Origin: Janthinobacterium psychrotolerans | GTDB taxonomy: Bacteria; Pseudomonadota; Gammaproteobacteria; Burkholderiales; Burkholderiaceae_D | Assembly: GCF_001677885.1 (NCBI RefSeq) | Contig: NZ_LOCQ01000061.1 | Location: forward strand, 372,001 to 436,000 | Length of the DNA stretch: 64,000 nt | Reading direction: 5' to 3' | Shown here: positions 25,962-34,832 of the stretch, piece after piece | Position numbering within the stretch: position 1 is the stretch's first letter | Layout of the letters: every line of letters starts with the position of its first letter | The notes under the pieces: generated by a model | What the model saw: only the letters and a program-made list of their open reading frames with translations | Databases searched by the model: none | Told to the model about the DNA's origin: nothing | Made by a program: the position numbers and the translations under genes

Positions 25962-26915
25962 TTATCGGTTGGCCATGGCCGGCACCAGCACGCGATAGAC
26001 TTCGATCACGGCCGGCCCCATCAGCACCAGCATCAGGGTGGGAAACACACAGAAAATCAGCGGGAACAGCAATTTGAGGGCGATCTTGGCGGCCGCTTCT
26101 TCGGCCAGCAGGCTGCGCTTGCTGCGCAGATCGTCGGAATGCACACGCAGCGAATCGCCCATGCTGGTACCGAAACGCTCGGACTGGATCAGCATGGCCA
26201 CCAGCACATCGACATCCTCCACGCCGCTGCGCAGGGCCAGGTTGCGCAGCGCCTTTTCCTTGCTGAAACCGGCGCGCATTTCCATCAGCACCAGCTGCAG
26301 TTCCTGCGCCAGCACCATGCTCTTGAGATGGATTTCGCCGGACACTTTGACCAGCGCGCGTTCCAGGCTCAGGCCCGCTTCGACGCAGACGGTCAGCAGG
26401 TCGAGCGCGTCGGGAATATTTTCAAAGATGTCGCGCTGGCGCCGCCTGGCCGTGCTGGCCAGCACCAGATTCGGCAGGTAGTAGCCGATGGTGGCGCTGA
26501 GGCACAGGAGCAACATCAGCACGCTGCCCATCGAGGCGGCCAGGCTACTGGCCGCATACAGGCCCAGCACGGCGGGAAACAGCAGGGCCAGCACCGACTT
26601 GGCGGCAAAGTACAGCGCCGGCGCGCTGGCCTGGCGCCAGCCCGCATTCATGAAGCGGGTGCGCAAGGGCGAGCGTTCCCAGCCTTCCTCGGGCAGCGAC
26701 AATTTCGAAAACGGCTTGGCCACGCGCGCCATGCGCTCCACCCAGCCCTGTTCCGGCAGCGCCTCGCTGCCGCCCGGCGCGGCGGCGCCCGGCGCGGTGG
26801 CGCCAAACAAACGCTGGCGCAAGCTGCCCGGAAAGAAAATCAGCGAGGCCGCCACCGCCAAGCCCGCCGCCACGGCAAACACGATTACAAGAAACAGCAG
26901 TTGCTGGCCGCTCAT
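25962..26915 (-). CDS. tadC: Tad inner-membrane platform protein TadC
   Basis: This 317-residue type II secretion F-domain protein has an N-terminal helix (FLVIVFAVAAGLAVAASLIFFPG), two mid-protein membrane helices (about 105-150) and the T2SF domain (about 175-300: FENIPDALDLLTVCVEAGLSLERALVKVSGE, SVEDVDVLVAMLIQSERFGTSMGDSLRVHSDDLR), ending in a terminal membrane helix. With TadB it forms the platform on which the TadA ATPase works. It follows tadB by 26 nt. Confidence 0.93.
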   Translation of the reverse strand: MSGQQLLFLVIVFAVAAGLAVAASLIFFPGSLRQRLFGATAPGAAAPGGSEALPEQGWVERMARVAKPFSKLSLPEEGWERSPLRTRFMNAGWRQASAPALYFAAKSVLALLFPAVLGLYAASSLAASMGSVLMLLLCLSATIGYYLPNLVLASTARRRQRDIFENIPDALDLLTVCVEAGLSLERALVKVSGEIHLKSMVLAQELQLVLMEMRAGFSKEKALRNLALRSGVEDVDVLVAMLIQSERFGTSMGDSLRVHSDDLRSKRSLLAEEAAAKIALKLLFPLIFCVFPTLMLVLMGPAVIEVYRVLVPAMANR

Positions 26916-26941
26916 GGCACCCTCCCTTTCATCGTGCGTTT

Positions 26942-27919
26942 TTAAATACGAATTCTGATGACTTTACGCATCCACACCACCCCCAGCGTCACCATGCCGG
27001 CCGCATACCACAGCAGGCGGATGCCGGCCGGGTCGGTCCACAGCAGGCTGATGTACTGTGGATTGACCAGCGACATCACGCCTATCATCACCACCGGCAT
27101 CAGGCCCAGCACCCAGGCCGACATGCGCCCTTCGGCCGACAGCACGCGCACCTGGCCCAGCAGCTTCAGGCGCGCGCGGATGATGCGGGCGATGCTGACC
27201 AGCACCTCGGCCAGGTTGCCGCCCGATTCGCGCTGTACCAGCACGGCGATCACCAGGTAGCGCAAGTCCGTCAGCGGTATGCGCACGGCCAGGTTCTGCA
27301 GCGCCTCGTTCATCGGCACGCCGTAATTGATCTCTTCATGGGCCAGCTTGAATTCGCCGCTGAGCGGCTCATTCATTTCGTCGCCGACCATCTGCAGCAC
27401 ATTCGAAAACGAGTGGCCGGCGCGCAGCGCACGGGCCAGAAAATCGGCCGCCTCCGGCAACTGCGCCGCGATCTTTTGCAGGCGGCCCGCGCGTGCGCGC
27501 AGCAGGAACAGCACCGGCCCGCCGGCGGCCATGACCAGCAGCAGCAACACGCCCGGCAAGGGCATCGGCCAGGCCGCCAGCACCAGCAGCGCGGCCAGCA
27601 GCACGCCGCCGGCGACGGCCAAAAATTGCGCCACCGACCACGCCAGGCCGGCCTGCAGCAGCAGGCGGTCGAGCGCCTCGCATTGCGGTATCCTGCGCAG
27701 CGCGCGCTCCAGCCCAGGCGCGCGCGCATAGCGGCGCTGCTTGAGGATGGAGACCCGCTCGCCACCGGCCTCGCCGCGCGCGGCCATCAGGCGCAGGCGC
27801 CGGCTGATGCGCCGCGCCGCGCCGCCGTGCGTGCCCGACCACCACAGCCAGGCGCCTTCCACCATCAGGATGCAGGCGGCGAACAAGACGATGGCAAAAC
27901 CGTAGAACACCAGGTCCAT
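26942..27919 (-). CDS. tadB: Tad inner-membrane platform protein TadB
   Basis: This 325-residue platform protein has an N-terminal membrane helix (LVFYGFAIVLFAACILMVEGAWLWW), a central pair of helices, a T2SF domain (LPEAADFLARALRAGHSFSNVLQMVGDEM, LRYLVIAVLVQRESGGNLAEVLVSIARIIR) and a C-terminal helix. The start is placed at MDLVFYGF (ATG 27919), just after the tadA stop; the longer upstream frame runs inside tadA. It pairs with TadC. Confidence 0.93.
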   Translation of the reverse strand: MDLVFYGFAIVLFAACILMVEGAWLWWSGTHGGAARRISRRLRLMAARGEAGGERVSILKQRRYARAPGLERALRRIPQCEALDRLLLQAGLAWSVAQFLAVAGGVLLAALLVLAAWPMPLPGVLLLLVMAAGGPVLFLLRARAGRLQKIAAQLPEAADFLARALRAGHSFSNVLQMVGDEMNEPLSGEFKLAHEEINYGVPMNEALQNLAVRIPLTDLRYLVIAVLVQRESGGNLAEVLVSIARIIRARLKLLGQVRVLSAEGRMSAWVLGLMPVVMIGVMSLVNPQYISLLWTDPAGIRLLWYAAGMVTLGVVWMRKVIRIRI

Positions 27920-27929
27920 GGCGCTTCCT

Positions 27930-29276
27930 TTATTCGTAGATGCGGTCGGGATCGAACACGCTGTCGGCCACCGGCGCGCCGAACATGCGCAGGCGCTCGG
28001 TAAAACGCGGCCGCACGCCGGTGGCGCGGAAGTGGCCCTGCACGCGGCCATCGGCGCCCACGCCGGTCTGCTCGAAGCGGAAAATTTCATGCATGACGAT
28101 GATCTCGCCTTCCATGCCCGTCACTTCCTGCAGGCTGACCAGCTTGCGCGCGCCGTCGGTCAGGCGCGACACCTGCATCACCACCGTCACGGCCGAACAG
28201 ATCTGCTGGCGCGTGGCGCGCGGCGTCAGGTTCACATTGGCCATGCCGACCATGTTTTCCAGCCGCGCCAGCGCGTCGCGCGCGGTGTTCGAGTGGATCG
28301 TCGCCAGCGAGCCTTCATGGCCGGTATTCATCGCCTGCAGCATGTCGAGCGCCTCGGCGCCGCGCACCTCGCCCAGGATGATGCGGTCAGGCCGCATGCG
28401 CAGCGCATTGCGCACCAGCGCGCGCTGGCTCACTTCGCCCTTGCCCTCGATATTGGGCGGGCGCGTTTCCAGACGCACCACATGCGGCTGGCGCAGCGCC
28501 AGTTCGGCCGCGTCCTCGATGGTGACGATGCGCTCGCTGCCGGGAATAAAGCCCGACAGCACATTGAGCAGGGTGGTCTTGCCGCTGCCGGTGCCGCCCG
28601 AGATCAGGATATTGATCTTGGCCTGGCCCAGCGCCTGCAGCACCTGCACCATCGGCGGCGTCAGGCTCTTGAAGTCGAGCATGTTGGCAATCGTCAAAGG
28701 CTGCACCGCAAAGCGGCGGATCGACAAAATGGGGCCGTCGACCGCCAGCGGCGGAATGATGGCGTTGACCCTGGAGCCGTCGGGCAGGCGCGCGTCGACC
28801 ATCGGACTCGATTCGTCGACCCGGCGGCCGACCCGCGAGACGATCTTTTCGATGATCTTCATCAGGTGCGCGTTGTCGTGAAACGTCACCTCGGTCAGCT
28901 CCAGCCGTCCGCCGCGCTCGACATACACCTTGTCGCAGGTATTGACCAGGATATCGGACACGCCGGGGTCGGCCAGCAAGGGCTCGAGCGGGCCGAAGCC
29001 CAGCATCTCGTGCTGGATGTCGAGCACCAGGCTGTGCCGCTCGTGCTGGTTCAGCACGATGCGCTCCTCCTCGATCACGCGCTGCACCAGCAGCGCCAGC
29101 TCGTGCTTGAACTGTTCGGCCGTCAGGCGTTTCAGGCGTTCCAGGTCGATACGGTCGAGTATCGTCTGGTGCATGGTTTTCTTCAGTGCCTGGTAGGCGT
29201 GCAGCGCCAGCGCGCCATGGCCGAGGCTGGCCGGGCGCGGCGGCTCGTTGGCCGCCAGGCGTTCGCGTAATGTCAT
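27930..29276 (-). CDS. tadA: Tad/Cpa secretion ATPase TadA (CpaF)
   Basis: This 448-residue hexameric type II/IV secretion ATPase powers Flp pilus assembly. Motifs in order are GFGPLEPLLADPGVSDILVN in the N-domain, Walker A ISGGTGSGKTTLLNVL (about 235-250), the Asp box RIVTIEDAAELALRQPHVVRLETRPPN, Walker B MRPDRIILGEVRGAEALDMLQAMNTGHEG and the His box ATIHSN. All key residues are present. The start is ATG at 29276. The tadZ-tadA-tadB-tadC order is standard. Confidence 0.96.
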   Translation of the reverse strand: MTLRERLAANEPPRPASLGHGALALHAYQALKKTMHQTILDRIDLERLKRLTAEQFKHELALLVQRVIEEERIVLNQHERHSLVLDIQHEMLGFGPLEPLLADPGVSDILVNTCDKVYVERGGRLELTEVTFHDNAHLMKIIEKIVSRVGRRVDESSPMVDARLPDGSRVNAIIPPLAVDGPILSIRRFAVQPLTIANMLDFKSLTPPMVQVLQALGQAKINILISGGTGSGKTTLLNVLSGFIPGSERIVTIEDAAELALRQPHVVRLETRPPNIEGKGEVSQRALVRNALRMRPDRIILGEVRGAEALDMLQAMNTGHEGSLATIHSNTARDALARLENMVGMANVNLTPRATRQQICSAVTVVMQVSRLTDGARKLVSLQEVTGMEGEIIVMHEIFRFEQTGVGADGRVQGHFRATGVRPRFTERLRMFGAPVADSVFDPDRIYE

Positions 29277-29296
29277 CTCGTCTCCTTCTGTCAGTG

Positions 29297-30466
29297 TCAG
29301 GTGTCGCTGCGGCCGAACAGGCGGTCGAACAGGCCGCGGCTTTCCGTCACGCGGCGCGCCGTCACCTGCCCGACCAGGTCGGCCAGGCTGCGCGCCACGG
29401 CGCTGGTGCGCGACAGCTGCAGCAGCGGGACGCCCTGGTTGACCGAGTCGGTGGCGGCCAGGTAATCGTTCGGCACCGTGTGCACCACCGACGCGCCCAG
29501 CGCCTGCTCGAGGTCGGCCAGGCGCAGGCGGCCGCCCTTTTCGTAGCGGTTGACGATCAGGCGCAGCCGCTCGCCGGGGTAGCCGAGCGAACGGAAGATA
29601 TCGAGCAGGCGGCGCCCGTCGCGGATGTCCGGCAGCGCCAGCTGCAGCACCGGGTAGATCGTGTCGGCGCTATCGAGCGCGCGCAGCGACAGCGCATCGA
29701 TCTGGCGCCCGACGTCGAGCACGATGTAGTCATAGTGCTGGCGCGCCACGGCCAGGATGCGGTCCATGTGCCCGGGCTGCATGTCGACCTTGTGGCCCGG
29801 ATCGTCGGCCGCCGCCAGCACGCCGAAATTCGGCGTCACATGCACCAGGCAGGAGGCGAGAAAGGCGCCGTCCATGCGCGAGATCTGCGCGCAAATATCG
29901 GACAAGGTCATCGCCGGCTTCTGGTCCGACACATACAGGGTGGCGTCGCCGAACTGGCCGTGCAGGTCGATCAGCAGCACCTTGCGGCCAGCCAGCGCCG
30001 CCAGCGCATAGGCAAAATTGGTCGATAAAAAGGTCGCGCCGCTGCCGCCCTTGCAGGAGATAAAGGCCAGTACCTTGCCGTCGCGCATTTGCGTCACGCC
30101 GGCATGGATATCGACCCTGTCCATCGCTTCATGGAAGGCCTTGTGCACCAGCGGCAGCTGCAGCACTTCGCGCATGCCGGCACGCATGGCGCGGATCAGC
30201 ACATCCTGCTGCTGGCCGCGCGTGAGCAGCATCAGCACGGCCGCCGGATACTGGCGCGCCAGGCGTTCGAGCAGGCCGGCCTCGTCGGCGTCGATGCCGC
30301 TGGCGTCGACGATCACCAGTTCGGGGGCGTCGGGCAGCATGCGTTCGACGGCGTCGCGCAAGCCGCTGCGGCGCTCCGGCAAGCGCAGCACCGGCATGCG
30401 CGCGGCGCCCTGGGCGGCAATTTCATCGTGCAGCTGGACATCACGGCTGATCATCAAGGCTCTCAT
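29297..30466 (-). CDS. cpaE: TadZ/CpaE-type pilus localisation ATPase
   Basis: This 389-residue protein has an N-terminal receiver-like domain (about residues 1-125: LVIVDASGIDADEAGLLERLARQYPAAVLMLL) and a C-terminal MinD/ParA-like domain. The nucleotide motif is CKGGSGATFLSTNFAYALA. The signature Lys of KGGxGKT is replaced by Ala-Thr, as is usual in TadZ. LLIDLHGQFGDATLYVSD and YIVLDVGRQIDALSLRALDSAD follow. TadZ places the pilus machine at a cell pole. The start is ATG at 30466. It begins 52 nt after the pseudopilin-type gene. Confidence 0.92.
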   Translation of the reverse strand: MRALMISRDVQLHDEIAAQGAARMPVLRLPERRSGLRDAVERMLPDAPELVIVDASGIDADEAGLLERLARQYPAAVLMLLTRGQQQDVLIRAMRAGMREVLQLPLVHKAFHEAMDRVDIHAGVTQMRDGKVLAFISCKGGSGATFLSTNFAYALAALAGRKVLLIDLHGQFGDATLYVSDQKPAMTLSDICAQISRMDGAFLASCLVHVTPNFGVLAAADDPGHKVDMQPGHMDRILAVARQHYDYIVLDVGRQIDALSLRALDSADTIYPVLQLALPDIRDGRRLLDIFRSLGYPGERLRLIVNRYEKGGRLRLADLEQALGASVVHTVPNDYLAATDSVNQGVPLLQLSRTSAVARSLADLVGQVTARRVTESRGLFDRLFGRSDT

Positions 30467-30518
30467 GGCACTTCCTTCGCGAACGATATGGCGATATGGC
30501 GGTCCGGCGGGCCGGCGC

Positions 30519-31142
30519 TCAGTTGCAAAAGGCGGGGTTGTCCTGGTAGCCGAGCGACTCGGCCACCGCCACGGTGACGCCAGTGGGCAGGCGCACCGCC
30601 TGCGCGCCGGAGGGAAACAGCATGCCCAGCAGCGGCAGCAGCGGCCGGTACGGCACCGGCTCGCAAGCGCCACCCGCGCCGCCACCGCCGGGTACGCACA
30701 GTTGCGCCCGCACGAAGCGGATGCAGCTGGCGCCGTGCGGATCGTCGAGGCAGTTGATGCGGTTGCGCTGCGGGCAGCCCGGCAGCACGCCGACCGGCAG
30801 CGCCGCCGGCACGCCGCCACCGCCGGACGACAGCGACAGGTAATCGATGCGCACATAGGCGTCGCCGATGGCGCCACCGAGCGGCAACCGGCCGGGTCCG
30901 GCGCGCAGGATTGCCTGCGCGCGCACCGCTTGCAGCGCGCTGGCATTGCTGAAGTCGGTGACGGCGGCACCGCGCGCGGCGCGCCGCGTAATTTCAGGCA
31001 CCAGATTCCACAGATAGACGGCGCGCGCCACTTCCAGCAGGGCAAACAGGAAAATGAAAAACAGCGCCGCCAGCATGGCGAATTCGACGGCGAACACGCC
31101 GCCTTCGCGCCACCGCCGTGCATGCGTGGCCTCAGTTCGCAT
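30519..31142 (-). CDS. TadE/TadF-like pseudopilin protein
   Basis: This 207-residue protein has a prepilin-like N-terminus, REGGVFAVEFAMLAALFFIFLFALLEVARA. The TadE-like cleavage region has a Glu five residues after Gly, then a membrane helix. The body has several cysteines (LPGCPQRNRINCLDDPHGASCIRF, QLCVPGGG) that may form disulfides. It is probably a TadE/F minor pseudopilin. The start ATG 31142 overlaps the end of the previous gene by 11 nt (ATGCGAACTGA), which indicates translational coupling. Confidence 0.85.
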   Translation of the reverse strand: MRTEATHARRWREGGVFAVEFAMLAALFFIFLFALLEVARAVYLWNLVPEITRRAARGAAVTDFSNASALQAVRAQAILRAGPGRLPLGGAIGDAYVRIDYLSLSSGGGGVPAALPVGVLPGCPQRNRINCLDDPHGASCIRFVRAQLCVPGGGGAGGACEPVPYRPLLPLLGMLFPSGAQAVRLPTGVTVAVAESLGYQDNPAFCN

Positions 31143-31620
31143 AGCGCAGCACCGCGTTGGCATTCAATGAAATCGGCGCCAGCTGCGGCAGCCAGTGCAA
31201 GGTCAGGCGGGGCAGGAAATCGATGGGCAACTGCGCGACAAATTTCACGCGCACCTGCAGCGGCCGGGTCGGATACGAGCCGCAGGGATAGTCGCCATCG
31301 CTGTAAATGCATTGGACGCTGATACGGTTGGCATTGAGCACCGGTCCGGTCTCGGCCAGCGCCTGCCGCACCAGTTGCACGGCAAACGTGGCCGCCTGGT
31401 TGGCGGTGTCATCATTCGTCATTTGCTGCAGCGGCAAGGTGGCCATGTAGCGCGCCGCGTCCTGCGCGCTTTTCTGCACCACCGTGTACATGAACAGCGC
31501 GCGGCCGAACAGCAGCACCACCGGCAGCAGGCCCATGAAGAACAGCATGATCAGCGCCAGTTCGATCGCCGCCACGCCCTGCTGGCCGGTTGTCGCGTGG
31601 CGATGGCATGGGCGCCTCAT
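31132..31620 (-). CDS. tadE: TadE-like pseudopilin protein
   Basis: This 162-residue protein has N-terminus QQGVAAIELALIMLFFMGLLPVVLLFGRAL, the TadE prepilin-like motif (G then AIE and a hydrophobic helix). YTVVQKSAQDAARYMATLP follows, and the remainder is a periplasmic domain with two cysteines (CIYSDGDYPCG). It overlaps the TadG-like stop by 4 nt (ATGA) and the next pseudopilin gene by 11 nt, so all three are translated in a coupled block. Confidence 0.88.
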   Translation of the reverse strand: MRRPCHRHATTGQQGVAAIELALIMLFFMGLLPVVLLFGRALFMYTVVQKSAQDAARYMATLPLQQMTNDDTANQAATFAVQLVRQALAETGPVLNANRISVQCIYSDGDYPCGSYPTRPLQVRVKFVAQLPIDFLPRLTLHWLPQLAPISLNANAVLRYAN

Positions 31621-33068
31621 TGCAGCAGCTCGGCCGGGCCACCCAGGGCCAGTTCATCGGCCATGCCGGCAAATTCGCCGCTCAGCACACCGCTGGCGGC
31701 CGGCGCCGTCATGAAAAAGCGGGCGATGCCCAGCACGCTGGCCAGCACGTCGCCGCCGGCCGGCGCGGGACAGGCCAGCAAGGCGATATGCAGCACGCGC
31801 CGCTGCGCCACGCCCGCGTTGCCGGCGGGCGCCGTCAGGAAAGCGGCCGACCCATACGGCGTGCCGACAACCGGATAAGCGCTGTTGCTGGCCGGCGCGG
31901 TGGGCAAGCCGGGATACAGGCTGGCCCAGGCGTTGTTGGGAAAGGCCGTGTAATCGCCGGCCGGCTTGGGGTTGGCATACTGCACCGCCTTGGCGAACGA
32001 CCACAGCGGCCCATAGCTGGCCGGCGCAATGCTGGCAGGCTGGCCGGCGGCGACCGGCGGCAGGTCGGCCACCGTCAGCAGCGGCGCGCCGGTGGTGGCC
32101 AGCGCGTTCGAGCCGGACGGCACATTCATCCACCAGCCGCTTGGCTGGGCAAACGGAAACGCGCGGATATTGGTGTCGGGCGGCGCCGATACCGGGTTGC
32201 AGCGATTGGCGCCGTATTGATTGAAGCGCGCATTGAAGGCCGGCCACAGCGCGGCGGGAAACGGCCGGTGCGCATGGATGGCCTTGCCGATGATTGCCGT
32301 GTGCAGCATGCTGCCGCCGCAGATGAAGGGCTCGACGCTGGCGTCGCCGAGCTGCGCGGACGGGCCGATGGCGCCCAGCGGGCCGACCGGATTGAGCAGG
32401 AACGTCTCGGGCGCCGCGCCATGCGGATTGAGGTTGAGCAGGTTGTAGGCCACGCCGCGCCGGAAGCCGAATTCCAGCGCCTCCTTGCGTTCGGGCGGCC
32501 CGGGATTGGTGCGCAAGGACGCCGGCGCCGCAGACAGCGCACAGATCGCCAGCGGCGTGATGCGCATGCTGCTGCGGCCGGCCACCGCGCGCCCGCTGGT
32601 GTCGAGCGTGCGCAGCGCCGGCGACCAGGCGCCCAGGAAGGCGGTCGCCACCTGCCCCAGCGCAGGTGTATTGTTGCGCGTATCGACGCGCACGAACAAG
32701 GCCCTGGCCGGGTCGGACACGGCGCCGGCGGCCTGCCATGCGCCGGCCGGCGCATCGGGCGCGCTGGCAAAGCGGATGCTGTCGTCGGAAAGCAGCGCGC
32801 CCTGCATGCGGCGCCGGTACAGGCTCTGGCCGGCGGCGCTGCTTTTTGCCTTGGCCACCGCGTTGGCCAGGCCGGCGGCGGTGCCCACCAGCTCGGGCGC
32901 GGCCGCCAGCGCCGCGTTGTCGGCCAGGTTCTGCAGTTCGGTCTTGCGGCCGATGACCTGGCCGACATCGAGCGCCAGGCCGATAAAGCCCAGCACCACG
33001 ATCAGCAGGATGGAAAACATGATCAGCATCGCCCCCTGCTGGTGCCGAAGCTGGCGCCTATTTTCCAC
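31617..33068 (-). CDS. tadG: TadG-like pilus assembly protein
   Basis: This 483-residue protein has an N-terminal basic stretch and Tad-like membrane helix (RHQQGAMLIMFSILLIVVLGFIGLALDVGQVIGRKTELQNLADNAALAAAPEL), the usual signature of TadG-related proteins. The large remainder is a periplasmic region rich in Ala/Pro/Asn without a recognisable von Willebrand domain. It begins 11 nt inside the preceding lipoprotein gene and ends in a 4-nt ATGA overlap with tadE. It probably supports pilus assembly at the inner membrane or anchors the fibre. Confidence 0.83.
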   Translation of the reverse strand: MENRRQLRHQQGAMLIMFSILLIVVLGFIGLALDVGQVIGRKTELQNLADNAALAAAPELVGTAAGLANAVAKAKSSAAGQSLYRRRMQGALLSDDSIRFASAPDAPAGAWQAAGAVSDPARALFVRVDTRNNTPALGQVATAFLGAWSPALRTLDTSGRAVAGRSSMRITPLAICALSAAPASLRTNPGPPERKEALEFGFRRGVAYNLLNLNPHGAAPETFLLNPVGPLGAIGPSAQLGDASVEPFICGGSMLHTAIIGKAIHAHRPFPAALWPAFNARFNQYGANRCNPVSAPPDTNIRAFPFAQPSGWWMNVPSGSNALATTGAPLLTVADLPPVAAGQPASIAPASYGPLWSFAKAVQYANPKPAGDYTAFPNNAWASLYPGLPTAPASNSAYPVVGTPYGSAAFLTAPAGNAGVAQRRVLHIALLACPAPAGGDVLASVLGIARFFMTAPAASGVLSGEFAGMADELALGGPAELLQ

Positions 33069-33357
33069 CGCCGCCTCCCAGCATGAAGGTCACCGGCGGC
33101 GGTACTTGCCGGTTCGGTTCGGCAAACGAGGCGCGGTAGCGTTCGAGCACGGCGCGCGCGCTGGCGCCGTCCAGGCCATGCGCCGGCGCGCTATTGCCGG
33201 CGGCGCCAGGATCGAGCACCTGCTGCGCCATGGCCAGGCGCGTGGCCGCGCCAAAGCGCGCGTCGAAATGCGGCGTGCTGCCCTGTACGCAGCCGGCCAG
33301 CGGCAGCAACGGCAGCAACGCCAGGCGCCGCATCAGGATGAGTAAAATCGATCGCAT
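33058..33357 (-). CDS. Small Tad-locus lipoprotein
   Basis: This 99-residue putative lipoprotein has a signal peptide ending at lipobox PLAGC (about Cys23). HFDARFGAATRLAMAQQVLDPGAAGN follows, and then ARAVLERYRASFAEPNRQVPPPV. Short proteins of this type, between the secretin and TadG genes, recur in Burkholderiales tad loci. They may serve as pilotins or CpaD-like partners of the secretin, which is inference only. A second in-frame ATG lies at 33333. It overlaps the TadG-like gene by 11 nt. Confidence 0.75.
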   Translation of the reverse strand: MRSILLILMRRLALLPLLPLAGCVQGSTPHFDARFGAATRLAMAQQVLDPGAAGNSAPAHGLDGASARAVLERYRASFAEPNRQVPPPVTFMLGGGGGK

Positions 33358-33373
33358 GGCATGGCTCCCTGGC

Positions 33374-34804
33374 TTATTGCAACTCGAAGCCGCCGGCCGT
33401 GCGCGGCGCGGCGGCAGGCATGGACAGCGGCGGCGCTGCGCCTTCCAACTTGCCGTTCAACATCAGCTCCACCCGCGATGGCGGCGCCAGCTGCGCTGTC
33501 GGCAAGGCGGCGCCTGCGGGCGGCAGCGGCTTGACCAGGTGGGCCGTGATGACGAACAGCAGCTCGCTGCGGTCATGCTGGAAGTCGGTGCTGCGAAACA
33601 GCGCGCCCAGCACCGGCAGCTCGCTGAGCCAGGGCAGGCCGGTGACGTTGCTGACCTGGTTGTTCTTGATCAGGCCGCCAATCGCATAGCTCTGGCCGTC
33701 GTACAGCTGCACCGTGGTCGAGGCGCGCCGGGTGGTAATCACCGGCAGGATAGCGCGGCCGCTGACGCCGGCGCCGGAAATGCCCACCCCTTCGCGCGAC
33801 AGCTCCGACACTTCCGGCGCCACCTTCAGGTTGATGCGTCCACCCGACAGCACGGTCGGCGTGAAGCGCAGGCCGACGCCGTACTCGCGCTCTTCCAGGG
33901 TGATCTTGTTGTTGTCCTGGCCCACCGGAATGAAAATCTTGCCGCCGGCCAGAAAGCTGCCTTCCTGGCCGCTGATCGCCATCACGGTCGGCTCGGCCAG
34001 GATGCGTACCAGCCCATCCTGTTTCTGCGCTTCGATGGTCAGCTGCTGGCCGTTCGACTTGCGCAGGTCCAGCAGGCCATTGGCCGCGCCGGTGAGGAAA
34101 TTCGACAGCAAGGTAGTAGCCCAGCTGCCCGAGGCAAAGCGCAAGGTGGCGCCCACTTCCAGCCGTTCGAGCAGCGACTTCGATACTTCGGCGATCTGCA
34201 CCGCCAGCATCACCTGCTGCGGCGCGCTGACGTTGAGCAGGTTGATGATGCGGCTGGCGGCGCCGCCGGCAACGGCGGTGGCCGCGGCCGGTGCGGCGCC
34301 GTCGGCCGGCTTGGGCAGCGCCAGCGGCGTGGTGGCGCGCCGCACATAGGCTTGCGCCAGCTCGACGGCGCGCAGCACGGCGTCCGCATCCTGTACCGTG
34401 CCCGACAGCACCAGGGTGTCGGCGGCGGCCGTCACGCGGATGGCTTTTTCTTCCGGCATCAGTTCGGCCAGGGTGGCGCGCAGGCCGGCCGGGTCCATGC
34501 TGACGGTGACGTTGACCACGCTGCACACGCCGCTCTTGCCCTGGATAATCATGTTGGTGCTGCCGATATCGGCGCCCACCACGTACAGGGTATCGGGCGC
34601 CACCAGCATGGCTTGCGCCACGGCCGGATTGCCGACGCTGCGCTGCAGCACCGGCTCGGGCAGGCGCAGCATGCTCGACTTGCCCAGCTCGAGCTGCAAC
34701 TGGCCGGGCGTGGCGGCGGCGCCGCCACAGCGCGGACCGGTGTCGGCGGCGGCCAGCGGCGGCAGCAGCAAAATCGTGCACAAGATCGGCAGGGTGCGGT
34801 TCAT
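33374..34804 (-). CDS. cpaC: Tad secretin RcpA/CpaC
   Basis: This 476-residue outer-membrane secretin is the exit pore of the Flp pilus. It has a signal peptide (1-20, ending LAAADTG) and an N-terminal BON-like/secretin N region (about 30-110: LRLPEPVLQRSVGNPAVAQAMLVAPDTLYVVG). A second N-domain holds VRVTAAADTLVLSGTVQDADAVL. The secretin domain (about 180-440) contains VMLAVQIAEVSKSLLERL, VRILAEPTVMAISGQEGSFLAGG, VGLRFTPTVLSGGRINLKVAPEVSELS and GLIKNNQVSNVTGLPWLSELPVLGALFRS. The start is ATG at 34804. Confidence 0.95.
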   Translation of the reverse strand: MNRTLPILCTILLLPPLAAADTGPRCGGAAATPGQLQLELGKSSMLRLPEPVLQRSVGNPAVAQAMLVAPDTLYVVGADIGSTNMIIQGKSGVCSVVNVTVSMDPAGLRATLAELMPEEKAIRVTAAADTLVLSGTVQDADAVLRAVELAQAYVRRATTPLALPKPADGAAPAAATAVAGGAASRIINLLNVSAPQQVMLAVQIAEVSKSLLERLEVGATLRFASGSWATTLLSNFLTGAANGLLDLRKSNGQQLTIEAQKQDGLVRILAEPTVMAISGQEGSFLAGGKIFIPVGQDNNKITLEEREYGVGLRFTPTVLSGGRINLKVAPEVSELSREGVGISGAGVSGRAILPVITTRRASTTVQLYDGQSYAIGGLIKNNQVSNVTGLPWLSELPVLGALFRSTDFQHDRSELLFVITAHLVKPLPPAGAALPTAQLAPPSRVELMLNGKLEGAAPPLSMPAAAPRTAGGFELQ

Positions 34805-34832
34805 AGCAAGATGTCCATGGTGGGGGCGGCCG